A stretch of DNA of 36,389 nucleotides from Alphaproteobacteria bacterium (GTDB lineage Bacteria; Pseudomonadota; Alphaproteobacteria; Rhizobiales; Xanthobacteraceae): the NCBI GenBank assembly GCA_005885285.1, contig VAZG01000190.1:1-36389 (forward strand), read 5' to 3'. Numbering within the stretch: position 1 is the stretch's first letter; each line of letters opens with the position of its first letter. Shown in pieces: positions 16,345-25,739 of the stretch. The position numbers and the translations under genes are program-made. The notes below the pieces were generated by a model. It was not told the DNA's origin and did not search any database. It was given only the letters and a program-made list of their open reading frames with translations.

Positions 16345-17544
16345 TCAGAACGACAGACTATCCCTGACCAGCACCCAACGGCCGTGCTGGATCTGCTGGA
16401 CTTGCGTCACCGTGTTGGCGAGGTGATCGGTCTTGGAGAATTTGGTCGGCGGCGAACTGAAAATGTCGAGGAACTTGTCGCCGGACTCCAGTGCATCAAG
16501 CATCTTCTGACCGGTCAGATCCTTGCCGGCCTTGTTGGCGTAATAGGCGAACGTCTCCACCGCATTGTAGCCGATGATGGCCTGGGTGTTGGCGTCGGTG
16601 CCGAACATCTTCTTGTAGTTGGCGAGCCAGTCCTTGACCTTGCCCTTGGCCGTGTCCTCGTAGGGAATTTCGAAGCCCGATGCGGCGTAGAGCCCTTCCA
16701 CGGCTTCCTTGCCAAGCGCCGGCACTTCAAGCACGTTGGTCGGCGTGGCGCCGAGAAAGGTCACGTCCCAGCCGAGTTTCCTCGCCTCGCTCATCGCGCC
16801 GATGGTCTCGCGGATCACGGTGCCGAGCACGACCAGATCGCAGCCGTCGGATTTCATCTTGGCGACCTGGGCGCTGAAATCGGACGCGCCGCGCTTGTAG
16901 CTCGTGACCGAGGCCGGCTGCACCTTCATGGCTTCGAGTTGCTGGGTAAATCCGTCAAGCACGTTTTTTCCGTACTCGTCGTCCTGGTGCATGATGCAGG
17001 GTTTCTTGAAGTTCTTCGTATCCACCATGTATTTGAGCGCGGCGCGCGTGCTCTCGACATAGGGCAGGAGATTGTTGAACTTGAGCCGTTCCTGCGGCTT
17101 CGACGGATCGAACTTGAAGGTGAATTCGGCAGCCGTCAGCGGGAACAGCTGCAACACGCCGGCGTCGAACAGCACGTCCTGCGCCGCAAGCACGGTGGGC
17201 GAACCCATCGGGCCGATCATGGCGAAAATCTTGTCGCGCTCGACCATTTTTTGCGATGCCAGCACCGCCCGCTTCGGATCGTAGCCGTTGTCTTCCAGGA
17301 TCATCCTCAGCTTGCGCCCCTGGATGCCGCCGGCCGCGTTGATTTCCTCAACCGCCATTTTCATGCCGTTGGATACCGGGACGCCCCAGACCTTGATTGG
17401 GCCCGACAAATCCTGGTGAGTGCCGATCACGATCTCGGTTGCCGAGATGCCGTCATTGGTGACTTTGGTCTGCGCTGCGGCCGGTAGATGCGTCAGCGCG
17501 AGCGCGCCGACCGCAAGGCCCAGCGCCTTGAGCGATTTCGACAT
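16345..17544 (-). CDS. Branched-chain amino acid-type ABC transporter, periplasmic binding protein
   Basis: This 399-residue protein belongs to the LivJ/Peripla_BP_6 family. The start at 17544 is chosen because GAGGAG lies just upstream and it gives a clean signal peptide (SLKALGLAVGALALTHLPAAAQ). A longer open frame exists but adds a charged, unconserved leader. Family features include IVIGTHQDLSGPIKVWGVPVSNGMKMAVEEINAAGGIQGRKLRMILEDNGYDP near the N-terminus and 'MIGPMGSPTVLAAQDVL' after it. It is the last gene of the minus-strand liv cluster, 94 bp after the acyl-CoA ligase, and should capture the substrate for the LivHMGF membrane complex. Relatives bind amino acids but also aromatic acids, amides and urea. 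The adjacent CoA ligase favours an organic acid, but this is inference. Confidence 0.9.
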   Translation of the reverse strand: MSKSLKALGLAVGALALTHLPAAAQTKVTNDGISATEIVIGTHQDLSGPIKVWGVPVSNGMKMAVEEINAAGGIQGRKLRMILEDNGYDPKRAVLASQKMVERDKIFAMIGPMGSPTVLAAQDVLFDAGVLQLFPLTAAEFTFKFDPSKPQERLKFNNLLPYVESTRAALKYMVDTKNFKKPCIMHQDDEYGKNVLDGFTQQLEAMKVQPASVTSYKRGASDFSAQVAKMKSDGCDLVVLGTVIRETIGAMSEARKLGWDVTFLGATPTNVLEVPALGKEAVEGLYAASGFEIPYEDTAKGKVKDWLANYKKMFGTDANTQAIIGYNAVETFAYYANKAGKDLTGQKMLDALESGDKFLDIFSSPPTKFSKTDHLANTVTQVQQIQHGRWVLVRDSLSF

Positions 17545-17638
17545 GGCTGGTCTCCTCTTCCCTGTTGATTGCTTTGGCCCGCATTGAACGAAGGCTCGGC
17601 CTGCTGGTCCTTCGCCGTTTTCAAACCTGTCGCGCGGT

Positions 17639-19477
17639 TCACGCCACCGCCCGTTCGCCGTACATGGCGTCGATCTCATTCGCGTATCGCTTGTTCACAA
17701 AACTCCGCTTCAGCTTCATGGTCGGCGTCAGTTCCTCGTCCTCCGGCGTGAGCTGGCGTTCGATCAGCAAGAATTTCTTGATGGTTTCGACGCGGGCGAA
17801 GTTGGCATTCACCGCTTCGATCTCGCGCTGGATCAGGTCCTGGACCTCCGGCGCGCGGCACAGGCTCGCGTAGTTGGTGAAGGGAATGTCGTGATCCTGG
17901 GCGAACTTCTCGACATTCTCCTGATCGATCATGACGAGGCAGGTGAGATACGGCCGCTTGTCGCCGATCACGACGCTGTCGGAAATGTAGGGCGAGAATT
18001 TTAGCTGGTTCTCGATCTCCGACGGCGTGATGTTCTTGCCGCCCGAAGTGATGATGATGTCCTTCATCCGATCCGTGATCTTCACAAAACCCTCGTTGTC
18101 GATGGCGCCAACGTCGCCGGTGTGCAGCCAGCCCCTCGCGTCGATGGTCTCGGCGGTCTTTTCCGGCTGGTTCAGATAGCCCATGAACAGGAAGTCGCCC
18201 TTGATCAGGATTTCGCCGCGCGGGCAGATCGCAACGTCACCCCACGGCACGGCAGTCCCGACTGAACCGAGCTTGATGCGATCCCTCGGCATCAGCGTCG
18301 CGACGCCGCAATTCTCGGTCTGGCCGTAGACTTCGCGCATGTCGATGCCGAGCGCGAGATACCAGCGGATCAGATCCGGTGCGATCGGGGCAGCACCCGT
18401 AAGCGCGATGCGGCAGCGATCGAGCCCCAGCATGCGGCGGATGTTGCGAAACACCAGCCAGTAGGCAGCGCGATTTAACAGCCGCAGGGCCAGCGAGGGC
18501 GCTTCGCCCTCGAGCCTGCAATCGGTCATGCGATAGCCGATCGCGAGCGCGCGTTGATACATCCAGTTCTGGAACGGCGTCGCATCCTTGAGCGCGATCG
18601 TCACTCCGGAGTAAAATTTCTCCCAGATACGCGGCACCGCCAGGAATGCGGTGGGCTGCACTTCGCGCAGATTGTCGGGCACCGTTTCCGGGCTTTCGGC
18701 GAAATTCATCACCGATCCCAGCGCCAACGAGATGTAATAGCCGCCGACCCGCTCGGCGACGTGGCAGAGCGGCAGGAACACCAGGCGCTCCTCGCTGTCG
18801 GTGGAGGGAAACAGGTCGTTGGCGTGGCGCATCTGATGGGTGACGCCGCGGTTGGAATGCATGGCGCCCTTGGGCGGCCCGGTCGTGCCCGAGGTGTAGA
18901 CCAGAATGGCGAGATCATCCGCACCGCGGCTTGCGATCATCTCGTTCCACAGCGCTTCGTTACCGGCGACATGGTTGCGCCCGAGCGCCATGAATTCGGC
19001 GAGCGACATCACCATCGGATCGCAGAAGCCGCTCAAGCCTTCCATGTCGAACACCACGATCCGCTGTAGGGTCGGACAGCGTCCACGGCACGACAGGATC
19101 TTGTCGAGCTGCTCCTCATCCTCGGCAAAGATCACTTTGGTCCGGGAATCGTTGAGGAGATATTCCACCTGGGCTGCGGAATCGGTCGGATAGATGCCGG
19201 ATGATACCCCGCCGGCGCAGAGAATGCCCATGTCGGCGAACACCCATTCCGGTACCGCGTTGGCGATGATCGAGGCGACCTCGCCCGCCTTAAAGCCGAT
19301 GGCATGCAGCGCGTAGGCGATGTCCTTTGAGATCGCCAGCCACTCGCGCCAACTGGTCGCCTGCCAGATGCCGAACTTCTTCTCGCGGATAGCGGGACCC
19401 TCGCCGCGCGTCTTCACCGCGAGCAGAAAGCTTCCTGCGATCGTATCGGCGACCGTCAGCACCGCCGGTCCGGCCAT
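17639..19477 (-). CDS. Long-chain fatty acid/aryl acyl-CoA ligase (AMP-forming)
   Basis: This 612-residue member of the ANL superfamily activates a carboxylic acid to acyl-AMP and then acyl-CoA. The phosphate-binding loop is YTSGTTGPPKGAMHSN (about residues 213-228), followed by the YGQTE motif, the ribose-binding GWLHTGD, the hinge DRMKDIIITSGGKNI and the catalytic lysine region TPTMKLKR near the C-terminus. All key residues look intact and the length fits the long-chain (FAA1/FadD15-like) group. A strong GGGAGGAG precedes the ATG. Its place inside a liv transporter operon suggests that it activates the imported compound and so traps it in the cytoplasm. The chain length or ring type of the substrate cannot be read from the sequence. 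Confidence 0.9.
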   Translation of the reverse strand: MAGPAVLTVADTIAGSFLLAVKTRGEGPAIREKKFGIWQATSWREWLAISKDIAYALHAIGFKAGEVASIIANAVPEWVFADMGILCAGGVSSGIYPTDSAAQVEYLLNDSRTKVIFAEDEEQLDKILSCRGRCPTLQRIVVFDMEGLSGFCDPMVMSLAEFMALGRNHVAGNEALWNEMIASRGADDLAILVYTSGTTGPPKGAMHSNRGVTHQMRHANDLFPSTDSEERLVFLPLCHVAERVGGYYISLALGSVMNFAESPETVPDNLREVQPTAFLAVPRIWEKFYSGVTIALKDATPFQNWMYQRALAIGYRMTDCRLEGEAPSLALRLLNRAAYWLVFRNIRRMLGLDRCRIALTGAAPIAPDLIRWYLALGIDMREVYGQTENCGVATLMPRDRIKLGSVGTAVPWGDVAICPRGEILIKGDFLFMGYLNQPEKTAETIDARGWLHTGDVGAIDNEGFVKITDRMKDIIITSGGKNITPSEIENQLKFSPYISDSVVIGDKRPYLTCLVMIDQENVEKFAQDHDIPFTNYASLCRAPEVQDLIQREIEAVNANFARVETIKKFLLIERQLTPEDEELTPTMKLKRSFVNKRYANEIDAMYGERAVA

Positions 19478-19575
19478 GCTCGCTCCTCCCTCTCCTCGCC
19501 CGCTTTAAGGATGCCGGCTTCTTGCGGCCGGACTTTTGCTCCCAAGCGGAAGCTCTATTTAGCGCCAACTCCTTC

Positions 19576-20355
19576 TCAACGCCAAGTTTTCTTCTTTTTC
19601 CAGCGCCGCTCGCCGCGCGCGCCTTCCTCCTTGGCGCCAAGATAGAACTCCTGGATGTCCTTGGAATGCATCAATCGGTCGCAAGTATCGTTCATCACCA
19701 CCCGGCCGATCTCGAGCACATAGCCGTAATGCGCTGTCTCCAGCGCGACTTTGGCATTTTGCTCAACCAGAAGGATCGACATGCCCTGCTCCTGGTTGAC
19801 GCGCTTGATGATGGTGAAGATCTCCTTGACCAGGATCGGCGACAAGCCGAGCGACGGCTCATCCAGCAGCAGCAGTATCGGACGGTTCATCAGCGCGCGG
19901 CCGATCGCCAGCATCTGCTGCTCGCCGCCGGAGAGCTGCCCGGCGGGCTGGTTGATCCGCTCCTTCAACCGCGGGAAATAGCCGTAGACCCGTTCCAGGT
20001 CCTGCGCGACGCCATCGCGGTCGCGGCGTGGATAGGCGCCCATCATCAGGTTCTCGCGCACCGAAAGGAACGGAAACACCTCGCGTCCTTCCGGCACGTG
20101 GCTCAAGCCCAGCCGCACGATCTTGTCGGCCGCCATCCGCTGGATCGGCTTACCCAAAAATTCTATCGAGCCCTTCTGCGGATCGAGAATGCCGGAGATG
20201 GTCTTCAGCACCGTGGTCTTGCCGGCGCCATTGGCGCCAAGCAGCGTCACGATTTGCCCGCGCGGCACCTCCAGGCTGATGCCTCGGATGGCCATGATCG
20301 GCCCGTAGTAACTTTCGATGTTGCTGAGTTTCAGGATGATGTCGGGAGCGCTCAT
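19576..20355 (-). CDS. livF: Branched-chain amino acid-type ABC transporter ATPase LivF
   Basis: This 259-residue nucleotide-binding subunit has Walker A GANGAGKTT, Q-loop region GLSHVPEGREVFPFLSVRENL, signature LSGGEQQMLAIGRALM and Walker B LLLLDEPSLGLSP. The VPEGR...LSVRENL wording is diagnostic for LivF as opposed to LivG. The C-terminus carries an unusually basic tail (RGERRWKKKKTWR). It begins 11 bp after the livG stop, with AGGA in the gap, so the two are translated from one message. Confidence 0.92.
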   Translation of the reverse strand: MSAPDIILKLSNIESYYGPIMAIRGISLEVPRGQIVTLLGANGAGKTTVLKTISGILDPQKGSIEFLGKPIQRMAADKIVRLGLSHVPEGREVFPFLSVRENLMMGAYPRRDRDGVAQDLERVYGYFPRLKERINQPAGQLSGGEQQMLAIGRALMNRPILLLLDEPSLGLSPILVKEIFTIIKRVNQEQGMSILLVEQNAKVALETAHYGYVLEIGRVVMNDTCDRLMHSKDIQEFYLGAKEEGARGERRWKKKKTWR

Positions 20356-20366
20356 GGCATCATCCT

Positions 20367-21125
20367 TCAGGCGCCGAGATAGGCGGCAATGACGTCGGGA
20401 TGATGCTGCACCTCAGTCACCGACCCCATCGCCAGCACCCGGCCGTAGTTCAACGCGATCACCCGGTCGGAAACGCGATTGACCAGCGTCATGTCGTGCT
20501 CGACCATCAGGACGGTGATGCCGAGTTCGGATTTCATGTCGCGGATCCAGAACGACATATCGCCGGTCTCTTCCACGTTTAGCCCCGACGACGGCTCGTC
20601 GAGCAGGATCAGCTTCGGCTCCGAGCACAGCGCGCGGGCCAGTTCGATCACCTTGCGAACCCCGTAAGGAAGCCCCGAGATCAGCTTGTCGCGATAAGGC
20701 TCGAGATCGAGGAACTCGATGACCTGCTCGACACGGCGGCGATGGGCTTTTTCGCATGCCCGCACGCTCGGCAGGAACAGCAGCTCCTGCCAGAGCTGCG
20801 TGGTCGAATGGCGGTGGCGGCCGACCAGGAGGTTAGAGAGCACGGTGGCATTTTCGAACAGCTCGATATTCTGGAAGGTGCGGGCGATGCCGAGCCTGGC
20901 AATGCCGTAGGCCGGCTCTTGCGTGATGTCCTGATCCTCAAAGAAGATCTTTCCCGAGGTCGGGCTGTAGATCCGCGAGATCAGGTTGAAGATCGAGCTT
21001 TTGCCGGCGCCATTGGGCCCGATGATCGACAAGATCTCGCCCTTCTCCACCGCGAAGCTGACGGCGTCGACCGCCTTCAGGCCGCCAAAATGCAGCGACA
21101 GGTTTTCGGCGCGGAAATAGCTCAT
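20367..21125 (-). CDS. livG: Branched-chain amino acid-type ABC transporter ATPase LivG
   Basis: This 252-residue nucleotide-binding subunit has Walker A GPNGAGKSS, LivG-specific 'GIARTFQNIELFENATVLSNLLVGRH', a modified signature LPYGVRKVIELARAL (in place of LSGGQ, normal for LivG) and Walker B LILLDEPSSGLN. The switch histidine is in VEHD. Its ATG overlaps the livM stop by 4 bp (ATGA), indicating translational coupling. It should pair with LivF to energise import through LivH and LivM. Confidence 0.93.
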   Translation of the reverse strand: MSYFRAENLSLHFGGLKAVDAVSFAVEKGEILSIIGPNGAGKSSIFNLISRIYSPTSGKIFFEDQDITQEPAYGIARLGIARTFQNIELFENATVLSNLLVGRHRHSTTQLWQELLFLPSVRACEKAHRRRVEQVIEFLDLEPYRDKLISGLPYGVRKVIELARALCSEPKLILLDEPSSGLNVEETGDMSFWIRDMKSELGITVLMVEHDMTLVNRVSDRVIALNYGRVLAMGSVTEVQHHPDVIAAYLGA

Positions 21126-22273
21126 CTGTTCCGCTCCGACTTCACATAGATCTTCTGCCGCTTGAACGTGGCGCGCTTGTAGAGCGGAAACAGCTGGAAG
21201 AAGCGTTTTATCTTCAACCAGCGGCCATAGAGCCCGAGCGGCTCGAACAGCACGAACAGCACGATGATCACGCCATAGATCGCGCCCTTGAGGCCGTTGG
21301 CGGAAGCGAAGGCGGCAACGCTATCCTGAATATGCGCGGCGCGCGCGCTTCCGGCGCCGAGCGCCGCGGCGACGCCGGCGATCATTCCTGGAAGGTCGTC
21401 CTTCAGATAGGTCAGGAACGGGTCGATCATGACGATGAAGATCGCGCCCAGCACGGCGCCATGCAGGCTGAAGGCGCCGCCGATCAGGATCACGATGATG
21501 AACTCGATCGAGAGCTGCAGGGTAAACATTTCCGGGCTGATGAAGGACAGCTTGTGGGCGAACAGCACGCCGGCAAAGCCGGTGATAGCGGCGCTGATAG
21601 CAAACGACTTGACCTTGTAGAGCGAGACGTTGATGCCCATGCTGCGCGCGGCGGTCTCGCTGTCGCGGATCGCGACAAAGGCGCGCCCCGTGGGCGAGCG
21701 CAGCAGGTTGAGGGTGCCGACGATGGTCAGGATCAGCACGGCAAGACAGAGGAAATAGAACGTCGGGCTGTCGCGCGAAATTGAAGTGCCGAGCAACTGG
21801 AGGGCCTTGACCCGCATGCCCTCGTTGCCGCGGGTGACGCTTTCCCAACGCGCCAGGATTTCCTCGACGATGAACGCAAAGGAGATCGTCGCGATCACGA
21901 GATAGATGCCTTGCAGGCGCAGCGCCGGGAATCCGACCAGCGCACCGACGACCCCCGTCAGGAGTCCGGCGACGAGGAAATAAACCGGAAACGGCACGTT
22001 GAATTGCTGCAAGTAAGCGGCCGTATAGGCGCCGATGGCAAGAAACGCGGCATGGCCCAGTGATGCTTGCCCGGTGAAGCCGGTCAAGATCAACAGCGCC
22101 ACGCCGACGGTCGCATAGATGCAGACAAACACCAATTGACTGACGAGATAGCTCGAGAGCACGAATGGCGCGACTACGAGCAGCACCAGCAGAGTGCCGT
22201 AGGAGAAGACGTAGCCCGAGTGCGGAAACAGGCGGATGTCGTCTTCGTAATCGGTCTTGAAAAGAAACCGCAT
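21122..22273 (-). CDS. livM: Branched-chain amino acid-type ABC transporter permease LivM
   Basis: This 383-residue inner-membrane permease begins MRFLFKTDYEDDIRLFPHSGYVF. The ATG at 22273 shares one base with the livH stop (TGATG), typical coupling; a longer in-frame start inside livH is less likely. Eight or more hydrophobic segments are visible. LivM-type motifs are LTGFTGQASLGHAAFLAIGAYTAAYL near the N-terminus, PTGRAFVAIRDSETAARSMGINV in the cytoplasmic coupling loop, and 'IGGAFSLHGAVLGAIFI' later. The segment after residue 300, with an inserted loop (GAGSARAAHIQDSVAAF), is a little longer than in E. coli LivM. Confidence 0.92.
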   Translation of the reverse strand: MRFLFKTDYEDDIRLFPHSGYVFSYGTLLVLLVVAPFVLSSYLVSQLVFVCIYATVGVALLILTGFTGQASLGHAAFLAIGAYTAAYLQQFNVPFPVYFLVAGLLTGVVGALVGFPALRLQGIYLVIATISFAFIVEEILARWESVTRGNEGMRVKALQLLGTSISRDSPTFYFLCLAVLILTIVGTLNLLRSPTGRAFVAIRDSETAARSMGINVSLYKVKSFAISAAITGFAGVLFAHKLSFISPEMFTLQLSIEFIIVILIGGAFSLHGAVLGAIFIVMIDPFLTYLKDDLPGMIAGVAAALGAGSARAAHIQDSVAAFASANGLKGAIYGVIIVLFVLFEPLGLYGRWLKIKRFFQLFPLYKRATFKRQKIYVKSERNR

Positions 22274-23148
22274 CAGACCTTCTTTCGCATGCGAAGGCCG
22301 AACAGGCCCTCCGGCTTGAGCAGCAGCACCGCAAGCAGCACGATGTAGGGTGCGACGTCCTTCCACCCTTCCGCCAGATAGAAGCCGGCCATGCTTTCAA
22401 TCACGCCAATCAAGACGCCGCCGACGACCGCGCCGGGGATCGAGCCGAAGCCGCCCAGCACCGCAGCCGGAAAGGCCTTCAAGCCCAGCACCAGGCCGAC
22501 ATTGGAATGGATGAAGGTGATCGGCGCCAACAGCACGCCGGCGCAGGTCGCGACCGCCGCACTGATCGCCCAGACGATCGACACGACGCGTTTGACCGGA
22601 ATGCCCATATAATAGGCGGCGAGCATATTCTCCGAACTCGCCCGCATCGCGGTGCCGAGCGTGGTCTTGTTGAAGAACAGATATAGCAGCGCGCACAGGA
22701 TGATCGTTGCCGCGATCACCGAAAGCTTGTCATAGGCCAGCACCAGAGCACCGATCCGCAGCACGCCCTGACTGAACGGCGTTTCGATCTTGAAATCGTC
22801 GGTGCCCCAGACCATGCCGGCAACCGAGCGCAGGAAATAACCCAGCCCGATCGTCGCCATGATGATCGAGAATTGCGGATAACCGAGGATCGGGCGCACC
22901 ACGACGCGCTCCGCCAGCATGCCGAACAGCGCCATCGTCGCGACCGCGCCGGCAAATCCGATCCAGTAATTAAGCCCCAGAATGCCGATGAAGGTGAAGG
23001 CGAAGAACCCGCCCAGCATCATCAGGTCGCCCTGGGCGAAGTTCACGACCTCGGTGGCCTTGTAGACAAGGACGAAGCCAAGCGCGATCAGGCCGTACAC
23101 GCAGCCGAGCGCAATGCCGCTCACCAACTGCTGAACGAAGTCCAGCAT
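22273..23148 (-). CDS. livH: Branched-chain amino acid-type ABC transporter permease LivH
   Basis: This 291-residue inner-membrane permease is the first gene of the cluster. LivH hallmarks are GIALGCVYGLIALGFVLVYKATEVVNFAQGDLMMLGGF at the N-terminus and TTLGTAMRASSENMLAAYYMGI in the coupling loop. 'GFGSIPGAVVGGVLIGVIESMAG' follows near the C-terminus. GGGGAGGGA lies upstream of the ATG. The operon promoter should be within the 251-bp gap shared with the divergent ABC ATPase; I did not find a clear consensus there. Confidence 0.93.
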   Translation of the reverse strand: MLDFVQQLVSGIALGCVYGLIALGFVLVYKATEVVNFAQGDLMMLGGFFAFTFIGILGLNYWIGFAGAVATMALFGMLAERVVVRPILGYPQFSIIMATIGLGYFLRSVAGMVWGTDDFKIETPFSQGVLRIGALVLAYDKLSVIAATIILCALLYLFFNKTTLGTAMRASSENMLAAYYMGIPVKRVVSIVWAISAAVATCAGVLLAPITFIHSNVGLVLGLKAFPAAVLGGFGSIPGAVVGGVLIGVIESMAGFYLAEGWKDVAPYIVLLAVLLLKPEGLFGLRMRKKV

Positions 23149-23399
23149 TGCCGAGATCCCTCCCCGGATGCGCCGGCGATTTTATTCGATCGCCTTTGCC
23201 GCATCTTGTGTCCGCGCGCGGCTCAGCTTGGCGCTGAACGACTGCACATTGTCCGGAACCCATTCAGCCCAAAGGCTCGACCTCTGTCAACAAAGCGCTG
23301 GTGATGTCCGGGCGGGCGGAATTTGAGTTTGCCGATTCACGGCGCCGAAATATCTTCAGTCCATGGTGGCGATGCCAAAACAAGCGGGATAGACGCGTC

Positions 23400-24149
23400 A
23401 TGAAATCAGAACAATCCGCGCTGCAGGTGCGAGGGTTAACAAAGCGTTTTGACCGCCTCGCGGTCGATGCGCTTGATCTCACCGTCCGCAGGGGCGAATT
23501 CTACGCCCTGGTCGGGCCCAACGGCGCCGGCAAGACCACGACCTTGCGCATGGTCGCGGGCCTGCTCAGGCCCGATGCCGGTACGGTCGCGATCTTCGGT
23601 ATCGACGCGCTGGCTGAACCGGTCGCAGCCAAGCAGATGATGGCGTGGGTTTCCGACGAGCCGATGATCTATGACAAGCTCACACCGCTGGAATATCTCG
23701 AATTCGTCGCCGGCCTCTGGGGCGTCGATCCCGAGGTCGCGCATCGATCGGCACGCGATCTTCTGGTCTCGCTCGGTCTCGAGCCGCACCTTGGCGAGCG
23801 CTGCGAAGGATTTTCCAAAGGCATGCGCCAGAAAGTGGCGCTGGCCGGCGCGCTGGTCCACGACCCCAGTCTGATCATCCTGGACGAGCCGCTCACCGGC
23901 CTCGACGCCGTCTCCGCTCGCCACGTCAAGGGACTGTTGAGCGATCGCGTCCGCGCAGGCTCCACGGTAATCATGACCACCCATATTCTTGAAGTCGCCG
24001 AACGCATGGCCGATCGGATCGGCGTCATTGCCGCAGGCCGGCTGGTGGCCGAGGGGACGCTTGCCGAATTGCGCCAGCAGAACGGACGTAGCGATACCAG
24101 TCTCGAAGACCTGTTCATCGCGCTGGTCGACGTCGAGGCCGCCGCATGA
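23400..24149 (+). CDS. ABC transporter ATP-binding protein (exporter, ABC-2 type)
   Basis: This 249-residue ATPase starts at MKSEQSALQVRGLTKRF. An upstream ATG at 23301 would add an Arg/Trp-rich leader unlike the family and is not preferred. It has Walker A GPNGAGKTT, Q-loop region WVSDEPMIYDKLTPLEYLEFVAGLWG, signature FSKGMRQKVALAGAL and Walker B LIILDEPLTGLD, followed by the H-loop MTTHILEVAERM. This architecture is that of multidrug, lipid or antibiotic ABC-2 exporters. It overlaps the downstream permease gene by 4 bp (ATGA), so the pair forms one transporter. No substrate can be inferred. It is divergent from the liv operon. Confidence 0.9.
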   Translation: MKSEQSALQVRGLTKRFDRLAVDALDLTVRRGEFYALVGPNGAGKTTTLRMVAGLLRPDAGTVAIFGIDALAEPVAAKQMMAWVSDEPMIYDKLTPLEYLEFVAGLWGVDPEVAHRSARDLLVSLGLEPHLGERCEGFSKGMRQKVALAGALVHDPSLIILDEPLTGLDAVSARHVKGLLSDRVRAGSTVIMTTHILEVAERMADRIGVIAAGRLVAEGTLAELRQQNGRSDTSLEDLFIALVDVEAAA

Positions 24150-25675
24150 GCTCGGACGCGGCACTCACCTGGTTTGCGCGGCACGAGCTGCGCCTGGCAT
24201 GGCGCGAATGGCTCGCGATGATGACGGGCGGGCGGCGCCGGCGCAAACGCGCGGTCGCCATCGGCTTGATTGTCTTTGCCGCGTTCATGCATATCCCGGC
24301 CTGGGCGGTGATCGGCCGTTTCGCTGATTTGCGCCTGCCGCTCGACAAATCCTCGCTAATCGTCATCACCGCGTCCATTTTTCTTGCCTGGGCCCTGATG
24401 CTATCGCAGGCAATCGAATCGGTTACGCGGGTATTCTATGCGCGCGCCGATCTTGATCTGATCATGTCGTCGCCGGTCAAGCTGAGCAACGTGTTTTCGA
24501 TCCGCATCGCCGCGATCGCGCTGTCGATCACAGCGATGGCGCTCCTGTTGTCAACGCCGTTCGTCGATGTGCTGGTGATCGTGGGCGGTGTCAGGTGGTT
24601 GTCGGCGTTCGGCGTCGTTATCGCCATTGGGCTCTCGGCCGCGGCGGTCGCGATCGCGGCCACGATCGTGCTGTTTCGCCTGATCGGTCCGGCGCGAACC
24701 CGCCTGGTCGCGCAAATCCTCGCCGCGATCATTGGCGCCGGTTTCGTCATTGCGCTGCAGGTAGCGGCGATCCTTTCCTATGGCACGCTGTCACGGTTTG
24801 CGGTTCTGACGTCGGATGCCGCTGCGGCAATCGCGCCCGGAATCGACAGCGTCGTGTGGTGGCCGGCGCGCGCCGCGCTCGGCGACGGCGAGGCGCTGCT
24901 GCTGCTGCTGTTGTCCGTTGGCCTCGTCCTGCTGGGTGCCGTGATGGCGATGTTCTCAGCCAGTTTCGCCGACACCGCGGTCAGCGCCTCGGTGCATGCC
25001 GGTTCAGGCCCTCAGGACATTCGACCAAAAACATTTCGCGGCGGCTCGCGGCAACAGGCGTTGCGGCGCAAGGAGTTTGTGCTGCTGCGGCGCGATCCCT
25101 GGCTGATCTCGCAAACCCTGATGCAGCTTTTGTATCTGGTGCCGCCGGCATTGCTGTTGTGGCGAAGCTTTGCCGACTCTTCTACGGCGATCATACTGAT
25201 CACCCCGGTCATCGTGATGGCGGCGGGTCAGCTCGCCGGCGGCCTTGCCTGGTTGACGATCTCGGGCGAAGACGCTGCCGATCTGGTCGCGACCGCGCCG
25301 CTGCCGCCGGCGCGCATTATCCGCGCCAAGATCGAGGTGGTGCTGATCGCAATCGGCATGATCTTCGCCCCGCTGGTCCTCGCGCTCGGCGTCGCCTCGC
25401 CGCCACAGGCCGCGGTCACCGCGGTCGGCGTCATCATCGGAGCTACGTGCGCGACATCGATCCAGCTCTGGTTTCGCGTGCAGGCCAAGCGCAGCCAGTT
25501 CCGCCGCCGCCAGACCTCGTCGCGGCTCGCGACTTTTGCCGAGGCCTTTTCCTCGATCGGATGGGCTGCAACCGCAGCACTGGCGCTCGTAGTTCCTACC
25601 GCCGCCATCATCAGCGGTGCCCTGACCGCGGCCCTGCTCGCGGCCACATGGAAGCTCAGCCCGCGAAGAGGGTGA
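24146..25675 (+). CDS. ABC transporter permease, large multi-spanning membrane protein
   Basis: This 509-residue integral membrane protein has about ten to twelve hydrophobic segments in two halves. They are joined by a hydrophilic loop (about residues 280-310, SGPQDIRPKTFRGGSRQQALRRKEFVLLRRDPW). The 'ALRRKEFVLLRRDPWLISQTLMQLLYLVPPALLLW' motif recurs in bacterial ABC-2-like permeases in which an N-terminal cytoplasmic arm precedes each bundle; compare RHELRLAWREWLAM at the start of the protein. Overlap with the ATPase gene supports a two-component exporter. The exported compound is unknown. Confidence 0.8.
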   Translation: MSSDAALTWFARHELRLAWREWLAMMTGGRRRRKRAVAIGLIVFAAFMHIPAWAVIGRFADLRLPLDKSSLIVITASIFLAWALMLSQAIESVTRVFYARADLDLIMSSPVKLSNVFSIRIAAIALSITAMALLLSTPFVDVLVIVGGVRWLSAFGVVIAIGLSAAAVAIAATIVLFRLIGPARTRLVAQILAAIIGAGFVIALQVAAILSYGTLSRFAVLTSDAAAAIAPGIDSVVWWPARAALGDGEALLLLLLSVGLVLLGAVMAMFSASFADTAVSASVHAGSGPQDIRPKTFRGGSRQQALRRKEFVLLRRDPWLISQTLMQLLYLVPPALLLWRSFADSSTAIILITPVIVMAAGQLAGGLAWLTISGEDAADLVATAPLPPARIIRAKIEVVLIAIGMIFAPLVLALGVASPPQAAVTAVGVIIGATCATSIQLWFRVQAKRSQFRRRQTSSRLATFAEAFSSIGWAATAALALVVPTAAIISGALTAALLAATWKLSPRRG

Positions 25676-25739
25676 GCGCATTTTGCAGCGCTCTCTGATT
25701 TCTTTCACCTTTTGAACATCAAGGCGAACCGCGACGCTC

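Noticed and set aside
16075..17487. 470-codon plus-strand open frame opposite livJ
   Set aside because: The opposite strand encodes a clear periplasmic binding protein. The frame begins inside the LprI-like gene and has no recognisable domain.
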